This document shows positions 52,387 to 62,631 of a stretch of DNA of 64,000 bases, one piece after another; position 1 is the first letter of the stretch, and each line of letters starts with the position of its first letter. The stretch lies in NCBI GenBank assembly GCA_020740775.1, contig JAHEWK010000025.1, positions 124,001 to 188,000 of the forward strand, in the 5' to 3' direction. The notes below the pieces were generated by a model. That model did not search any database. It was not told the origin of the DNA and saw only the letters and a program-made list of their open reading frames with translations. A program made the position numbers and the translations under genes. The stretch comes from Ilyonectria destructans (taxonomy: Eukaryota > Ascomycota > Sordariomycetes > Hypocreales > Nectriaceae).

Positions 52387-53514
52387 ATGGAGCCCGCTTC
52401 ACCTCCTCAAACTCCATCAGCGCAACAACGTACTCGTCATGTGGATATCCGTACGAAATTTCCGGGGGCTGTTTATTGCCCGCATTGCGCTCAACGACTC
52501 CCTACGGCTCTACACAATGCAGCCCCTATTTCGATCGACCTGACCGTTGATTCACCTTTAACCCAACGGACCTCTACGACAAAGAACATTGCCTCACGGG
52601 GCATAATCACTACTTCCTCTACAACTGTGCCAATGCCTGACACCTATCAGGCTTCGACTATGATGGCCGTACAGAACCGTCAGAGCAGTATCGCAGCCAC
52701 ACGGATCCGAAAGGACCCAGTCGTTGTCGAACTATCAGCAATCTTCTGGATTGGTGACGGCTATATCGATGATAGCATCCCAGGCATCACGATTCCAGTG
52801 TACAAGGGAATTCGGCACGCTGGAAAGCGTACTGGATCTGTTGAAGTCGTACTAGGGCGTAAGTTTTCATCCCATAGCTCAATGATCAGATTCATCGTCG
52901 AGCAATGCGATGAACGCCTCAAGGAGAAAGAGTGGCAAGTCGTTCATTCCGTATCAACAGTTGGCGCTACTTCTGGACCCGTATACTTCCCTAGTGGAGC
53001 GTACAATACCGTTACGCTAGGAGATCTATTCAGCCAGGGGAATATCACCGTTACAAAGCAACGTGATACAGCCAATCTCACTTTTTGGCTCTTCAACGAG
53101 GGACCCCGACCTGATGACGACTGTCAGAGGCCGTTGAGAGCCGCACGTGGCCGCAAAAGGGCTATTGATCACGGGCCTTCTGATATGGACTCGGATATGT
53201 CAACGCCAAGCCCTATCAAGCCCAAGGTTCCACGTACGGCAAAGTCAGGGCGCGTATCAACCAGTAAGGACGAATTCAAAGCCCCAGTGCTATCTCTGGT
53301 ACCAATGAAGCTCGAAGCTCGAAGCCCCATCAAGACTGAAGTCAAGGATGAGGTTATCGCGGGGTGTATTACAGTCACAGATACAGCTTCGAACGATGCC
53401 GCACTGAGTGATCCTTTTACGAGCGATATCGAACAGTCAGAAACACAGGGGGGTTCACCTGAGAAGAAGCTTCCTTTTCGAGCTGGGAGGGGGAAGAATA
53501 AGAATATAGATTAA
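52387..53514 (+). CDS. E2 accessory protein: CxxC, SIM-like motif, basic tail
   Basis: 375 residues from MEPASPPQTPSAQQRTRHVD. Residues 30-39 are YCPHCAQRLP and residues 48-55 are ISIDLTVD, a near-consensus SUMO-interaction motif with adjacent acid. A central globular part (about 110-240) ends NTVTLGDLFSQGN and ANLTFWLFNEGPRPDD, parallel to E1's protein. The tail has several Lys/Arg clusters and SPIK/KxE-like sites. Convergent with the transposase, whose stop is 45 bp away. Function unknown; conserved layout with E1 implies a transposition-related or host-interaction role. An upstream in-frame ATG at 52249 is possible but less likely. Confidence 0.75.
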   Translation: MEPASPPQTPSAQQRTRHVDIRTKFPGAVYCPHCAQRLPTALHNAAPISIDLTVDSPLTQRTSTTKNIASRGIITTSSTTVPMPDTYQASTMMAVQNRQSSIAATRIRKDPVVVELSAIFWIGDGYIDDSIPGITIPVYKGIRHAGKRTGSVEVVLGRKFSSHSSMIRFIVEQCDERLKEKEWQVVHSVSTVGATSGPVYFPSGAYNTVTLGDLFSQGNITVTKQRDTANLTFWLFNEGPRPDDDCQRPLRAARGRKRAIDHGPSDMDSDMSTPSPIKPKVPRTAKSGRVSTSKDEFKAPVLSLVPMKLEARSPIKTEVKDEVIAGCITVTDTASNDAALSDPFTSDIEQSETQGGSPEKKLPFRAGRGKNKNID

Positions 53515-53559
53515 TTTGAGTGCGAAATGGTTCAATCATGTACGTATTTAGTTATATGG

Positions 53560-55183
53560 TTAGTCCTCCTGCTCGTCAACATCATCAATCTCCTCTCCAA
53601 TCTCATTTTTGAGCCTATCAAGCGTAGTGGCATCAATATCATTCGCTGCCAAATGATCTCGTACGCGGTCCAGTCCACCAGTAGGTATTGATAGTAGCTC
53701 TAGAGCAGGTGATTCTTGATTGATAATATACTGCTGCAAATGCTGCCGTAAGAAGAGATATGTAGAAAGATGTGGCCGTTCTACTGGATCTTGCGGGTAG
53801 TCTTGACGGCTTTGGAGTATGCGATCGCAAATAGCTATCGTATGCTCAGGTAAGTAAGCGTCAAGGTCAATATGGTCTTCTGCGAAGATATTCTGAAGTG
53901 TATCTAGTCGTCCCTGAGGGATGACCTCTGCCCAGCTTCTGACTTGTCGGGCCTCGGGCTGAAAGTAAAGGTTCCATGGTTGCCCGGGAACAACATGTGG
54001 CCTGTTGCGCTGTTTACGAATGTAATGCACATTCCACATGTGTACGAAGTCGGCGAATTCCTCTCTCAAAATTGGCATAAAGATATAAAGCATCGCAATA
54101 CGGTCGGGTACGGAATCATCCGAGAAATATGAAAGTCCCGTGATTTCAGAGAAATACTCCTAAGAATACATCAATACGCCATCATAAATAAAGATATCAG
54201 TCTATACTTACCCGCCAGAACTTAGCCCTGCCTCGACTTAGCCGAAGCCACCAGCTTTCAATCTTCTGATTATTCGTGCTCTTGCCGTAGGCCCAACAGT
54301 CTTGGAAGCGCACGTCTTGCCGAATACTATCCCGTACACGCACGCGTTCTTTCGAAAGGTAGAAATGTGCTCCAGCCATTAGAATTGTCTCTCGGCCGCG
54401 GTCTGAACGGATGATATTGGGCATTGTTTGGCGTTCTGAAAGTACGTGAAGGTATTGCGCAACAACACTCCGTGACGTATTGGCTGATATGCCAATATAA
54501 AACCACGTAATAAACCGTGAGTATACGTCAATTGAAGCGTAAATCTCAAAGCCCCAAGCCTTCAATTTATCATAGGCATCAAGAGACCACATGAAGTCAG
54601 GGCCAGGGGCTGTCCATCCACCTCGGCGATATCGCATCGTATTCCAACGTTCGGTAATACTTCCAGGATAAAACTCACGAAAGCCTTCGTACAGCGCCCG
54701 GCGACTGAGTACGAGTCCAGCTCGACGGACCTTTGCGTAGAGATACGTACGGCCAAAGTCTTTAAGCTTAGTGCTCTGTTCGGACTCGCTTTCAAAGAAA
54801 CGGCGCAATTCGCGTAGGCTTTCTGATATCTGCTCGGGGTCTTGACGGCGCCAAAGCCCAAGGTCCCGGCGTATGCGTTCAAGTCCAGTCTTCGTGATAA
54901 TAAAGCCGTCAGAATGAAGCTTCAGAAGCATAAAGTGATCATTCAAGACCTTATTAAAGAATAAATCTTTAATATGCTGACGAAGGTGTTCTGAGTCTTT
55001 GGTGTATTGTTTGACCGAGATATTCCAACTTTTGAGGCTGCGATACACGGTCGTACGTCCCACTATGACGTGGAAATGCTCATTAAGGCGCGTGACGATT
55101 TGATCGTATGTGAGATGGTCATCATTCTTCCATTGTTGAATTTGTATGCGAAATGAAGATAAGTCAATCGAAGGGCGGCCCAT
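53560..55183 (-). CDS. E2 transposase (rve-type DDE)
   Basis: Exon 1 (55183-54212) and exon 2 (54159-53560) join in phase 0 across a 52-nt GTAAGT...CTTAG intron to give 523 residues. Start MGRPSIDLSSFRIQIQQWKN parallels the E1 and E3 starts. The catalytic residues are D202 (MWSLDAYDKL), D261 (IRSDRGRETIL) and E309 (NQKIESWWLRL). Downstream, REEFADFVHMWNVHYIRKQR and RPHVVPGQPWNLYF are shared with E3 (RQELFDFVEAWNLHKIRLQK, RPHVVHGQPW). The tail is Asp/Glu-rich. An upstream ATG at 55267 would add 28 unrelated residues. No lesion seen. Confidence 0.88.
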
Positions 55184-55701
55184 TGCGTTGACTTGCGGGC
55201 TCGTATGAGGCCGTGACGAGAAGTACGGGCTCGTACTAAAAATCGAAAATTCGAGCTTTGGATTCAATCGGGGGCTGGAAATCTTTTTCGCATGGCCGCG
55301 TACGTGGCCGTACGAGAGCGTAATCTTAATTTTTGAGCTAGAGCCTGATTAGGCAATTCAGGGGCAAAGCTACTGGTGGTCGTTAGTAATCATACAATAT
55401 ACAACCAGACTCTACCCAGCAATACTCCCCAGATTTTAAGGCAAATACATTACATCTTCCTCACATTAAAAACAATTAAAGACTAAAGTAAATTTCATTT
55501 CAGGCCCTAGCTAGCAATTAGGTATTATAATGCTCTGTATGCCTCTTGCAGTCGTACGCAAAAGTTTCGTTTATATTTTGGCTTAGATTACAAAAAGAAA
55601 TTTTGCCTTAGAATCTCAGAACAGGGGTGGTAGGAAATGACTAAGTAGACTAGGAAAAGGGTCGGTACGAGCTCGTATTCTCATGTAAAGGGTGATATAC
55701 C

Positions 55702-56528
55702 TCAGTCTTTCCTCAAAGGGGTGGCCCCCTTCTTTCTCTTCTTCTTGTCAGCAGCATCCTTAAAGAACTTAGACATCTTCAAGAGCGTCTTGCGGTCAAA
55801 GTCCTCCATCGGGTCCGTACTGTCACTATCAGAGTCGAAGTCATCGGCCTTGCGCTTGGTGCTTTGCTTGCCTACTACTAATTAGTACTGTATATAGGTG
55901 CGTAAGTGTAAGTACTCACCGAGAGAACATGCCTGGCTAGAACGGTTCCAGTCGCAATTGGCACAAGCATGCAGGTGAGTGTCAGAGACAATACACTTGT
56001 TGAAGGAGCCGTTTTGGCCCGTACACTTGTTGCAGCGCTCCGTATCCTCACGTTCGTCACCGTACAGGTGGCGGAGCATAGTATCACAATTCTGACTGCC
56101 GCGAAAGTTGAGGACAGGGGCGGTCTTCTTCATAGACTTGCTGTCGGTCTTGTAGTTGAGCTCAAGCAGACGTACTTCCTGATACGAGTTAGTACGAACT
56201 AGTACGCTGATCTGCGGGTACAAACCTTGGTGGAGTCAATGGCAGCAAAACCCTTCTTGCTGCTACCCTTCAGAGCATTCATCAGAGCCCAAACGGTAAG
56301 ATCCGGGTTCTCAGTGGGCTGTTCGCCCTTGTATGTGAACGTATAAGTATCGATCTCCAGCACTTCCTTAGGCAGCTGGCCGAATTTTTCCTCTCCAAAA
56401 TCCTCACGTAGGAGGTCGATAGCAGCCTTACGAAGCAGATTGTCCTGTTTCTCTTTTTCCTTTTCGAGTCGCTCTCTCTCCTTCTCTGCCTCCTTGTCCT
56501 TGTCACCCTTCTTGCGAGCGCCGGCCAT
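55702..56528 (-). CDS. E2 cargo: DUF3716 zinc-cysteine protein
   Basis: Three exons (56528-56226, 56178-55920, about 55874-55702) give 244 residues. The N-terminus is a highly charged Lys/Glu helix (KEAEKERERLEKEKEKQ), probably coiled coil. Exon 2 has the DUF3716 cysteine pattern CNKC...GSFNKC...HACANC...ACS. The C-terminus combines an acidic DFDSDSDSTD stretch with a DKKKRKKG nuclear-localisation-like end. The third-exon acceptor is ambiguous by 3 nt (TAGTAGTAG). DUF3716 function is unknown. It lies between the transposase start and the right terminus, reading the same way as the transposase. Confidence 0.75.
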
Positions 56529-57015
56529 GATGGGCAATCCGTAGTCGTACGAAGCCGAAGTGTGTCGAATCTGCTTACGTACGGGCGCGTACGGAGATGC
56601 ATCGCGTCTGGAAGGCTTGTGGGGTTCCTGCCTGGGTAACGGTTAGCCTGGGTCAGTACGTACTGCGGAAAATCGTAGGCGCGCGTGGGTCCGCCAATAT
56701 GGGCAAAATGCATATCAAAATGTAGCACGTAACCATGCGATATCGTAGCTGATTGAACGCCCACGTAAAGCGCATGGCGGTGGCGTTATTTTGATGCAAA
56801 AGGAGGCTATTCTTACCTTCAAATTGTAGTTGAAGAAGGAAGAAGAAAGGAAAGAGACCCTCGTAGCCTGTTGTGAGGAGAATTAGGCGTGCGCACGTGA
56901 CTAGCTGGCCATGAATGCAAGTTGATTTTGGATGACTAAGCGATTGGAGGGAGCGATTATGCTTCAAACGGGGCCGCACGGTGGGTGTGCCCCTACCCAA
57001 AAACAACCACAAATT

Positions 57016-57050
57016 GGGTTTTGGAACTGTGCCCCCTATGGACTTCCGTA
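57016..57050 (-). repeat. E2 right terminal inverted repeat
   Basis: 35 bp, perfect complement of 52106-52140; ends ATGGACTTCCGTA. Confidence 0.93.
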
Positions 57051-57523
57051 CACCGCGCCATTCACCAAGCCCAGTTTGCACAGCTTCCTGCAGACACCGG
57101 AAGTCCTCGCAGAGTTAGTCAAGTGGCCCGCGAGACTGGAGAAGTTCACATTTAAGTATACATATCGAGCAGACTTCGCCAGGAGCGGCTTGGTCAGGGA
57201 ATGGAGCCTCGACACATTCAGACCTCTTGGAAGTTCACAAAGACGCATTATCCTTTGGCATCGGTGGCCTAGATAAAAGAGGCATTTCCAATTTCGGCGT
57301 GTCAGACTTCCCTCACCTCGAGACACTGGGCCTCTCCTCCGGGGCGACGGGTGATGGCGCTAGTCTAGTCTTTAACCGCCTATTCCGTTGGGACTTCACA
57401 CTGGAGGACCAACAGTGCATTGAGACATTAGATCACTTCGGCCCGGCACAGGAAGCCTGGCTGCGTGCTTTTGCGCCCGCAGCTGTTGCGCGAAAGTCGA
57501 CGCTTCGCGAGATTCGGACTTAG
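57051..57523 (+). pseudogene. F-box/LRR-like protein remnant
   Basis: LHSFLQTPEVLAELVKWPAR, LEKFTFKYTYRADFARSG and REWSLDTFRPL resemble the solenoid region of fungal F-box proteins. A frameshift near 57228 moves to LEVHKDALSFGIGGLDKRG and FPHLETLGLSSG. The similarity begins within about 10 bp of the E2 terminus, and no N-terminal F-box is found on the other side. Broken and 5'-truncated. Confidence 0.5.
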
Positions 57524-58096
57524 TACAAGCCTGAAGCTTATACCGCAAGCTGTGGCGATGATCTTGCCGAGCAGAAGTAATCGTGGGACCGCATGGATGC
57601 GATAGCGTGCGACATTCGCCCTCAACGACTTGAATTATCATATAACGCGCCCAATTTAACTAGGGGAAGCATTCTTAGAGGCCCTCGAGGAGGCGCGAGA
57701 AGGCGACCCTGACTGTGGTTAGACTTTTCTGAGAAGGTGACTCTGCTACCAGCGCCTGAGTCTAGCAGGGGTGCTATGGGAGGCTAGAAGGGGAAGATTA
57801 AGAGAGGAGCCCTCATACCATGTCTTCCTGGCTTCACTAAGCTGTACTACTGTGCTTTTGATTACGATAGATTGCTTATTTCTCTTAATACCTAGCATAT
57901 ACTCGTGCCGAGAACTGGGCTCGATACAAGGCAGAGGCTGATAAGGATTCCTTCTCCTAGGCAAAGCTGGGTTCGTAGGCTACTCAACTACTATCTAGTT
58001 GCCACTTGGAGACATCGGGGTGCCCCTCACTGCGTAAGTTAGAGGCCTTGCCTAAACCTCAGGAGATGGAGACATCTATCAGATCTCCCTGTCGCA
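57524..58096. other. spacer
   Basis: No gene recognised; upstream homology for the DUF7924 remnant is not visible. Confidence 0.4.
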
Positions 58097-58609
58097 CCGA
58101 ATTTCTTCCTCGAAGTGAAAGGACCGGATGGATCCTTATCAATCGTATCTCGACAGGCATGCTATGACGGTGCGTTGGGAGCCAGAGGCATTCACACTCT
58201 TCAGTCTTACGGAACAGTAGAACCACGGTATGACAACAAGGCTTACACTCTCACGTCAATATACCACGGTGGATCTCTGAAGATGTTCGCCAGCCACCCG
58301 ATACAGCCATCTGCGCTGGGAGCAAAACCTGGATTGTCATGACACAAGTCAAAAGCATTTGCTTTAACCAGTGACCCCGATACCTTTCGGCAAGGAGCTG
58401 CTGCATATCGGAATGGCAGGGACTGGACCAAACAACAGAGGGACCAGGCGATCACACAAGCCAACGAGAAGGTAGCCGGGCTAGGGATTGCTGCATCTCC
58501 CCAGAGTGACGTCTTCGGATTGAGCTTCCCAAGCGAGGCGTCAGCAATCGAGGCCACCAGTCAAGAAACGATCAAAAACCTTAGTTCCCATGCACAGAGC
58601 CTAGATTGA
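58097..58609 (+). pseudogene. DUF7924 (PD-(D/E)XK-like) protein remnant
   Basis: PNFFLEVKGPDGSLSIVSRQ, ACYDGALGARGIHTLQSYG and TLTSIYHGGSLKMFASHP are the conserved core of a fungal family whose FFxEVKGPDG block resembles the ExK half of PD-(D/E)XK nucleases. A frameshift near 58335 changes frame to KAFALTSDPDTFRQGAAAYR, which runs to the stop at 58609. The N-terminal half is missing. Confidence 0.65.
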
Positions 58610-59075
58610 TTCCCGTGATCGCGGCGCTGGATATGGTCGACTTGTCGACCCACTTGTAGGCTTGCTCGAGAGCATTCTCGTATACGACGAAGGTCGCCAA
58701 TGTGTATAATACCCTAGAACGATCAGTGTACTGCCAGTGAAAAGATTACTTAGAGAATTGCATACTACTTGAGCAATATCTGACCCAACCCGGAGTACAG
58801 GCCTCAAATCCCCTCTTCCCTGACAATCCTTGCGAATCCATCCCAAAGACCACGCCCGAATCCCGGCTGCGAGACCAAGCGGATGCGAATAGCCTCGAAC
58901 GGGCAGAGAGCGATGTCACCAGCTATTTCGGCAATGGCAGATGATCCCAGGGACACCGCATAACGGTTCTTGGACGCCGCCTCGTACCCAAGTGCATCGA
59001 TGGCACGGGTCTTGAGGAACTCATAGCCCCCGAACTTGAACCCCCGTCAGCTCTCCAGTAGCAGAAATACTCTTC
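58610..59075 (-). pseudogene. mitochondrial phosphate carrier fragment
   Basis: The minus strand reads [40 protein letters not shown] and [15 protein letters not shown], the second/third repeat of the SLC25 phosphate carrier (PxExxxxR motif as CPFEAIRIR). A stop follows IVREEGI. A later frame gives FVVYENALEQAYKWVDKST, the carrier's C-terminus. Repeat 1 and part of repeat 3 are gone. It is a fragment of a duplicated copy, since the essential gene should exist elsewhere. Confidence 0.7.
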
Positions 59076-59273
59076 CGTGCCCAGACAACCAGCTCGCGAG
59101 TTCATATCAGCATTGCCGTTAGTCTGGCGTTCGAGCTCTCGATCCCAGCCGTAGGCGACGGGTTCTGTGTCGACGATTGGTGACATGGAAAGCGAGTCAG
59201 GGACAAGAATGCCGGGAGGCGTGCTTCGCAGCGTCAAAGCCTCTGATTGCGGGGTACTCGTGGGTTTTATCAA

Positions 59274-59912
59274 TCACTGAACCCATTTACGCACGAGACG
59301 TAATGGATATGTGGCCGCACCATCCGTTCCTTTGCATTGTCGGTCCCCTAGGCCGCTTTCCATCACAATTGATGCAGGCGCCTTCCCCGTATCTGTGGGA
59401 AGCGAAAGCCGACGGCCTGGGTGCGGTTCATCGAGTGATGTTTTGCCGATGTAGCACTCCTCGTCTCGCAAGGCATCAGCTCGGCAGTGGTGGCAGAAGG
59501 AAGGTTGCGGCGGGGCGACCGGTAACCCTTGTAAGATATGATATCTGCCGTATTTGTTGGCAACGGACGCGGAAGTGTGTGAACTTCGGTCGAATTGCAT
59601 TCGCTTCCAACCAAGCTTGGCGCCTATTTTCTTCAACCTGCTAGCTTTTCGTCTACGTCGTGAACCAGTGGCGGAAGAAACGCCATAGCTACACTCAGTT
59701 GTCAGGGGTATGGTTGAGAATGTCATGGGCTCAGTGTTAACAAGAGAGACGGTCGAGCTACCGCTGTCGGCAGTCATGCTATGATCAGCAGTGTCCACCG
59801 CGGACTGGTGTCTAGTTTCTCGGCCCAGGTAATCGTCGTGGGAAGATAGAAAATTAGGTTGTCTTTGTTGCTGTGCTTTTTCCTCTCTGCTTCGTCCTCG
59901 TTTAGGCAACAA
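59274..59912 (-). CDS. hypothetical protein
   Basis: 212 codons from MLPKRGRSREEKAQQQRQPN. It contains a basic patch (GSRRRRKASRLKKIGAKLGW) and one FCHHCRAD...C cluster. No membrane segment, no family recognised. Neighbours on both sides are pseudogenes, so it may be a remnant or chance frame. Confidence 0.35.
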   Translation of the reverse strand: MLPKRGRSREEKAQQQRQPNFLSSHDDYLGRETRHQSAVDTADHSMTADSGSSTVSLVNTEPMTFSTIPLTTECSYGVSSATGSRRRRKASRLKKIGAKLGWKRMQFDRSSHTSASVANKYGRYHILQGLPVAPPQPSFCHHCRADALRDEECYIGKTSLDEPHPGRRLSLPTDTGKAPASIVMESGLGDRQCKGTDGAATYPLRLVRKWVQ

Positions 59913-60304
59913 GGGCCCTTTAAATGCAACTGTTCTTGAACCACTCTGTTCTCGCTACGTCAAACCACCGTCGTGACATATGAGATAATGAAGCGCTGAT
60001 CGATGCTGTACAGCCACGGCTTGACTGTGGAATGACAATGTGTCACATAATAGGCTACCACATGAGTCATAGGCCATCACAAGGTCAAGGCTTCCTAGGC
60101 TTCCAAAACTCTCTAAGGACCTTGAGGTCCTAGATGACACGTTTCCTATCCTTTCCTAGGATGAATTGATGTATATAAAGACCTTCCTTTTCCGCTAGGA
60201 TAGATAGAAATTAAGAGCTTCTCATCATCTTTGGATCCCATCACCGGATGTGACACAATGTCTCTCGGCTCTCTGATAGTTATGACGTCAAGAGTTGCTG
60301 ATAA
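59913..60304. other. spacer
   Basis: No gene recognised. Confidence 0.4.
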
Positions 60305-60490
60305 TGATTGATGGGCTACCCTTCACATGGCAGCGTGGAGTGGGCATGAGTCAGTTGCTAAACTACTCGATCATATCAAGGCTGTTACAAGGAATAGAGA
60401 TAGCCATCCATGTGGCAGCGCCGAGGGGTGTGAATCAGTCCAGCCCGACCGTGCTGATAATGCTGCAAGAGTTACAGGCGCTAACCGGCC
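60305..60490 (+). pseudogene. ankyrin-repeat fragment
   Basis: WATLHMAAWSGHESVAKLL is a near-consensus ankyrin repeat. About 60 bp later, in another frame, AIHVAAPRGV suggests the next one. A short remnant, possibly of an NLR sensor domain. Confidence 0.5.
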
Positions 60491-60584
60491 ACAAGCAGCA
60501 AGGTGCCACTTTTTGGTCCGCTGGCGGCAGGTAGCAGACACCACCGTGGCGGCTCTGTTCCTTTGGGACGGACGATCAGCGGAA

Positions 60585-60790
60585 TCCACGAAGCACATGC
60601 TCGACCGAGAGCAGTTCGTCATCCTGGCCAGGAAGAAGAACGTTTCTGTCCAACATCGCCAGGGGCAAGCACGTCAACACCGATGCGCTCCTGGAGGCCC
60701 TCGAGCACAGCAAGATACGCGGCGCGGCCCAAGTGCAGAATGCGGTGGAACGGATAGTAGCGCCAACACAAACTTCACCCCTACACGGGA
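60585..60790 (+). pseudogene. D-2-hydroxyacid dehydrogenase fragment
   Basis: AESTKHMLDREQFVILARKK, then after a frameshift SNIARGKHVNTDALLEALEH and SKIRGAA, match the NAD-binding domain of D-isomer-specific 2-hydroxyacid dehydrogenases (catalytic Arg in NIARG; the Glu and His regions are absent). About 65 codons survive. Confidence 0.65.
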
Positions 60791-61155
60791 AGCTCCGCCG
60801 GGGCGATGTACCGGCCTTCCGCAAGCCACAAAATGGTATCCAAAATGCATCATGTAAGGGGAGCGTCGATCACAGTGCAGCCCCAGTACCTGCTTCCCCG
60901 CACCGGGCCCTCAGGAATGCGAACGGAACAGCGCCACCTAGCTCAAAATCAATCCGCGCCCCTTTCAACTTTTGTCTTCTGAATGCTTCATCCCTATGAA
61001 ACGACCGTGACCCACGATATTACGACTCATGACCCACCCGCAAGGTTTTCGTCTCTTAAGCGCTAAGAGTAGCAGATGTCACGCTTGCATGACGTCTGGA
61101 TATCAGCGGCCCGTGGCGTTGGTATCTGCCACTTTCACATGCTTCCGCTGTCAAC
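60791..61155. other. spacer before E3
   Basis: No gene recognised. The six bases before the E3 end are GTCAAC. Confidence 0.4.
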
Positions 61156-61190
61156 TATGGCAGCCTATAGAGGTCACTGTTGCAAAACCC
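61156..61190 (+). repeat. E3 left terminal repeat
   Basis: Begins TATGG, contains CACTGTTGCAAAACCC; compare CACAGTTCCAAAACCC in E2. The partner end is outside the window. Confidence 0.65.
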
Positions 61191-61429
61191 CAAAAGCACG
61201 CCTGAACACGCAAAATGGGGTCCACATGATCAAGGCTTTTGCCCCACGGTACATTGAGCCATGTACCTCCGTACTCAATTCTGTTGAATTCATGCCCAAA
61301 CGGTCAACAGAACGAACTACAGCGGGGCCGCTGCGGATCAGCACTTAGAAGTCTCACTAATGTTCGACCAAAACATTCCACTTCAAATAAACCCCTTAAC
61401 AGCTCTATTTTGTTGGATGATATCAACGC

Positions 61430-62275
61430 CTAGTATTCCTTATCCGATTCCTCTCCCACTTCTGTACCTTCCTCGTTCGGCTTATTGAGCTGCTAAATAC
61501 CGACTAAGTAACTAACGGATTCGTAACTAAGTCTTGACCTACTTACAGTCCAGAGACGAGCAGCCTCAGCGATGGCCTCCAGCGCCGCAACCTTCCGCTC
61601 CTCGAGTGTCGGCTCGGCTGATTCACCAAGGCGAGCCAAGGCGGGAGAATGAGCTAGAGCGGCAGCAGGACACCGGTCAGCAGCACCGCAAGCGCGTAGT
61701 TGCTGTGCTGCGCGCTGTGCTGCAGAGTGCCAGGCATCGTCGGGATCCTTATTTACATCGTCGATCAGCCGGTTCAATTCCCAGAAGGCACGCACAGCAG
61801 AGACGGCACCAGCGGGGACCTTTGATAGCAACTGATTAGCATCTGATTTGTAGAGAGTCGGTATTGTTTACTCACTGGCCGACACGTGTGACCGTTCTTT
61901 GCGCAGTCCCAGCAGGCGGCACCAGTATCTGTCCGTATAAGTTGCCCTGGAAAAGCTTCTACGACAGAATAGCCACTTACTATCCTGAGAGGCACACTCA
62001 TGCCCAGGGTTCTTGGTAGCGCGGGTAACACAGGGGCGGCAGGGGAAGTCACGCGCCGAGCCGATCGGAGGTGCCTTCTTCTTTTGTGCCCTCTTCTTCT
62101 ACCCAAACAAATGTAATCAGTAACGATACCATGTGCAGAGCAGCCGGGTGGACCGTACGGTGATCTTGCTCGCGGATTTGCGGGTGCTGGACTGGACTCT
62201 TCCCTTATTGTTGACAATTTTGTCGCTGTTGGACTGCAGTCCACCAGACGCGCGTACAGCGTCTACGTTTGCCAT
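61430..62275 (-). CDS. E3 cargo: cysteine-rich (CxxC) protein
   Basis: Exons 62098-61981, 61946-61876, 61831-61547 and 61492-61430 join in frame. They encode FPCRPCVTRATKNPGHECAS, GAACWDCAKNGHTCRP, an Ala-rich helical segment (AAQRAAQQLRACGAADRCPA) and an acidic end (EEGTEVGEESDKEY). The paired CxxC...C blocks resemble small zinc-binding proteins common in Hypocreales. A first exon starting MANVDAVRASGG at 62275 is likely, but its GTATCG donor at 62129 does not keep the frame, so either another site is used or there is a lesion. The intron at 61947-61980 is only 34 nt. It diverges from the transposase. Confidence 0.6.
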
Positions 62276-62631
62276 GACTAATGTAAGTCGACGGCGCACA
62301 GTTATGTTGCACTACGCTTCTGATTAAAAGCACCTTGGTGACAGTTAGAAGAGCCCAATTCGTTTCCTTGGTGACGATAATGAGAACAGAGCGGAAAACT
62401 CATTTATCAATAGGCCACTTGAGGCGTTCTTGAATTGATCCGCGTCCAAGCTATTCCTAATGAGTGGTGTCCGCCATCCCACTAGTTGATCTTGTCCGCA
62501 GCGAGGCAGCAGCAAAAGCGCGACGGTCCGCGCCGATCGCGTTGCTCAAATAGGGGTTCCAGCCACAAATCCCCTTGCATTAAACACCACGACCTCGTCC
62601 TTGCCTTTGGTTCTCATCCCTACCTATTGTC

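Larger units (their letters stand above)
52106..57050. mobile_element. E2: three-gene rve/DDE transposon, IS3EU-like
   Basis: 4,945 bp with perfect 35-bp inverted repeats beginning TACGGAAGTCCATAGGGGGC. Left to right: accessory protein (+), transposase (-), DUF3716 protein (-). The convergent pair is 45 bp apart. Palindromic ACGAG/CTCGT words recur inside (see repeat at 52316). Flanking six bases, GCCGCC and CACCGC, do not match. Its right end abuts an F-box-like remnant. All three genes can be read without a stop once spliced, so this may be an active copy. Confidence 0.85.

Noticed and set aside
61240..61290. CCTCCGTA near 61275 as a right terminus of another TACGG element
   Set aside because: Its reverse complement begins TACGGAGGTACATGG, but no complementary left end was found in the window and it lies inside E3.
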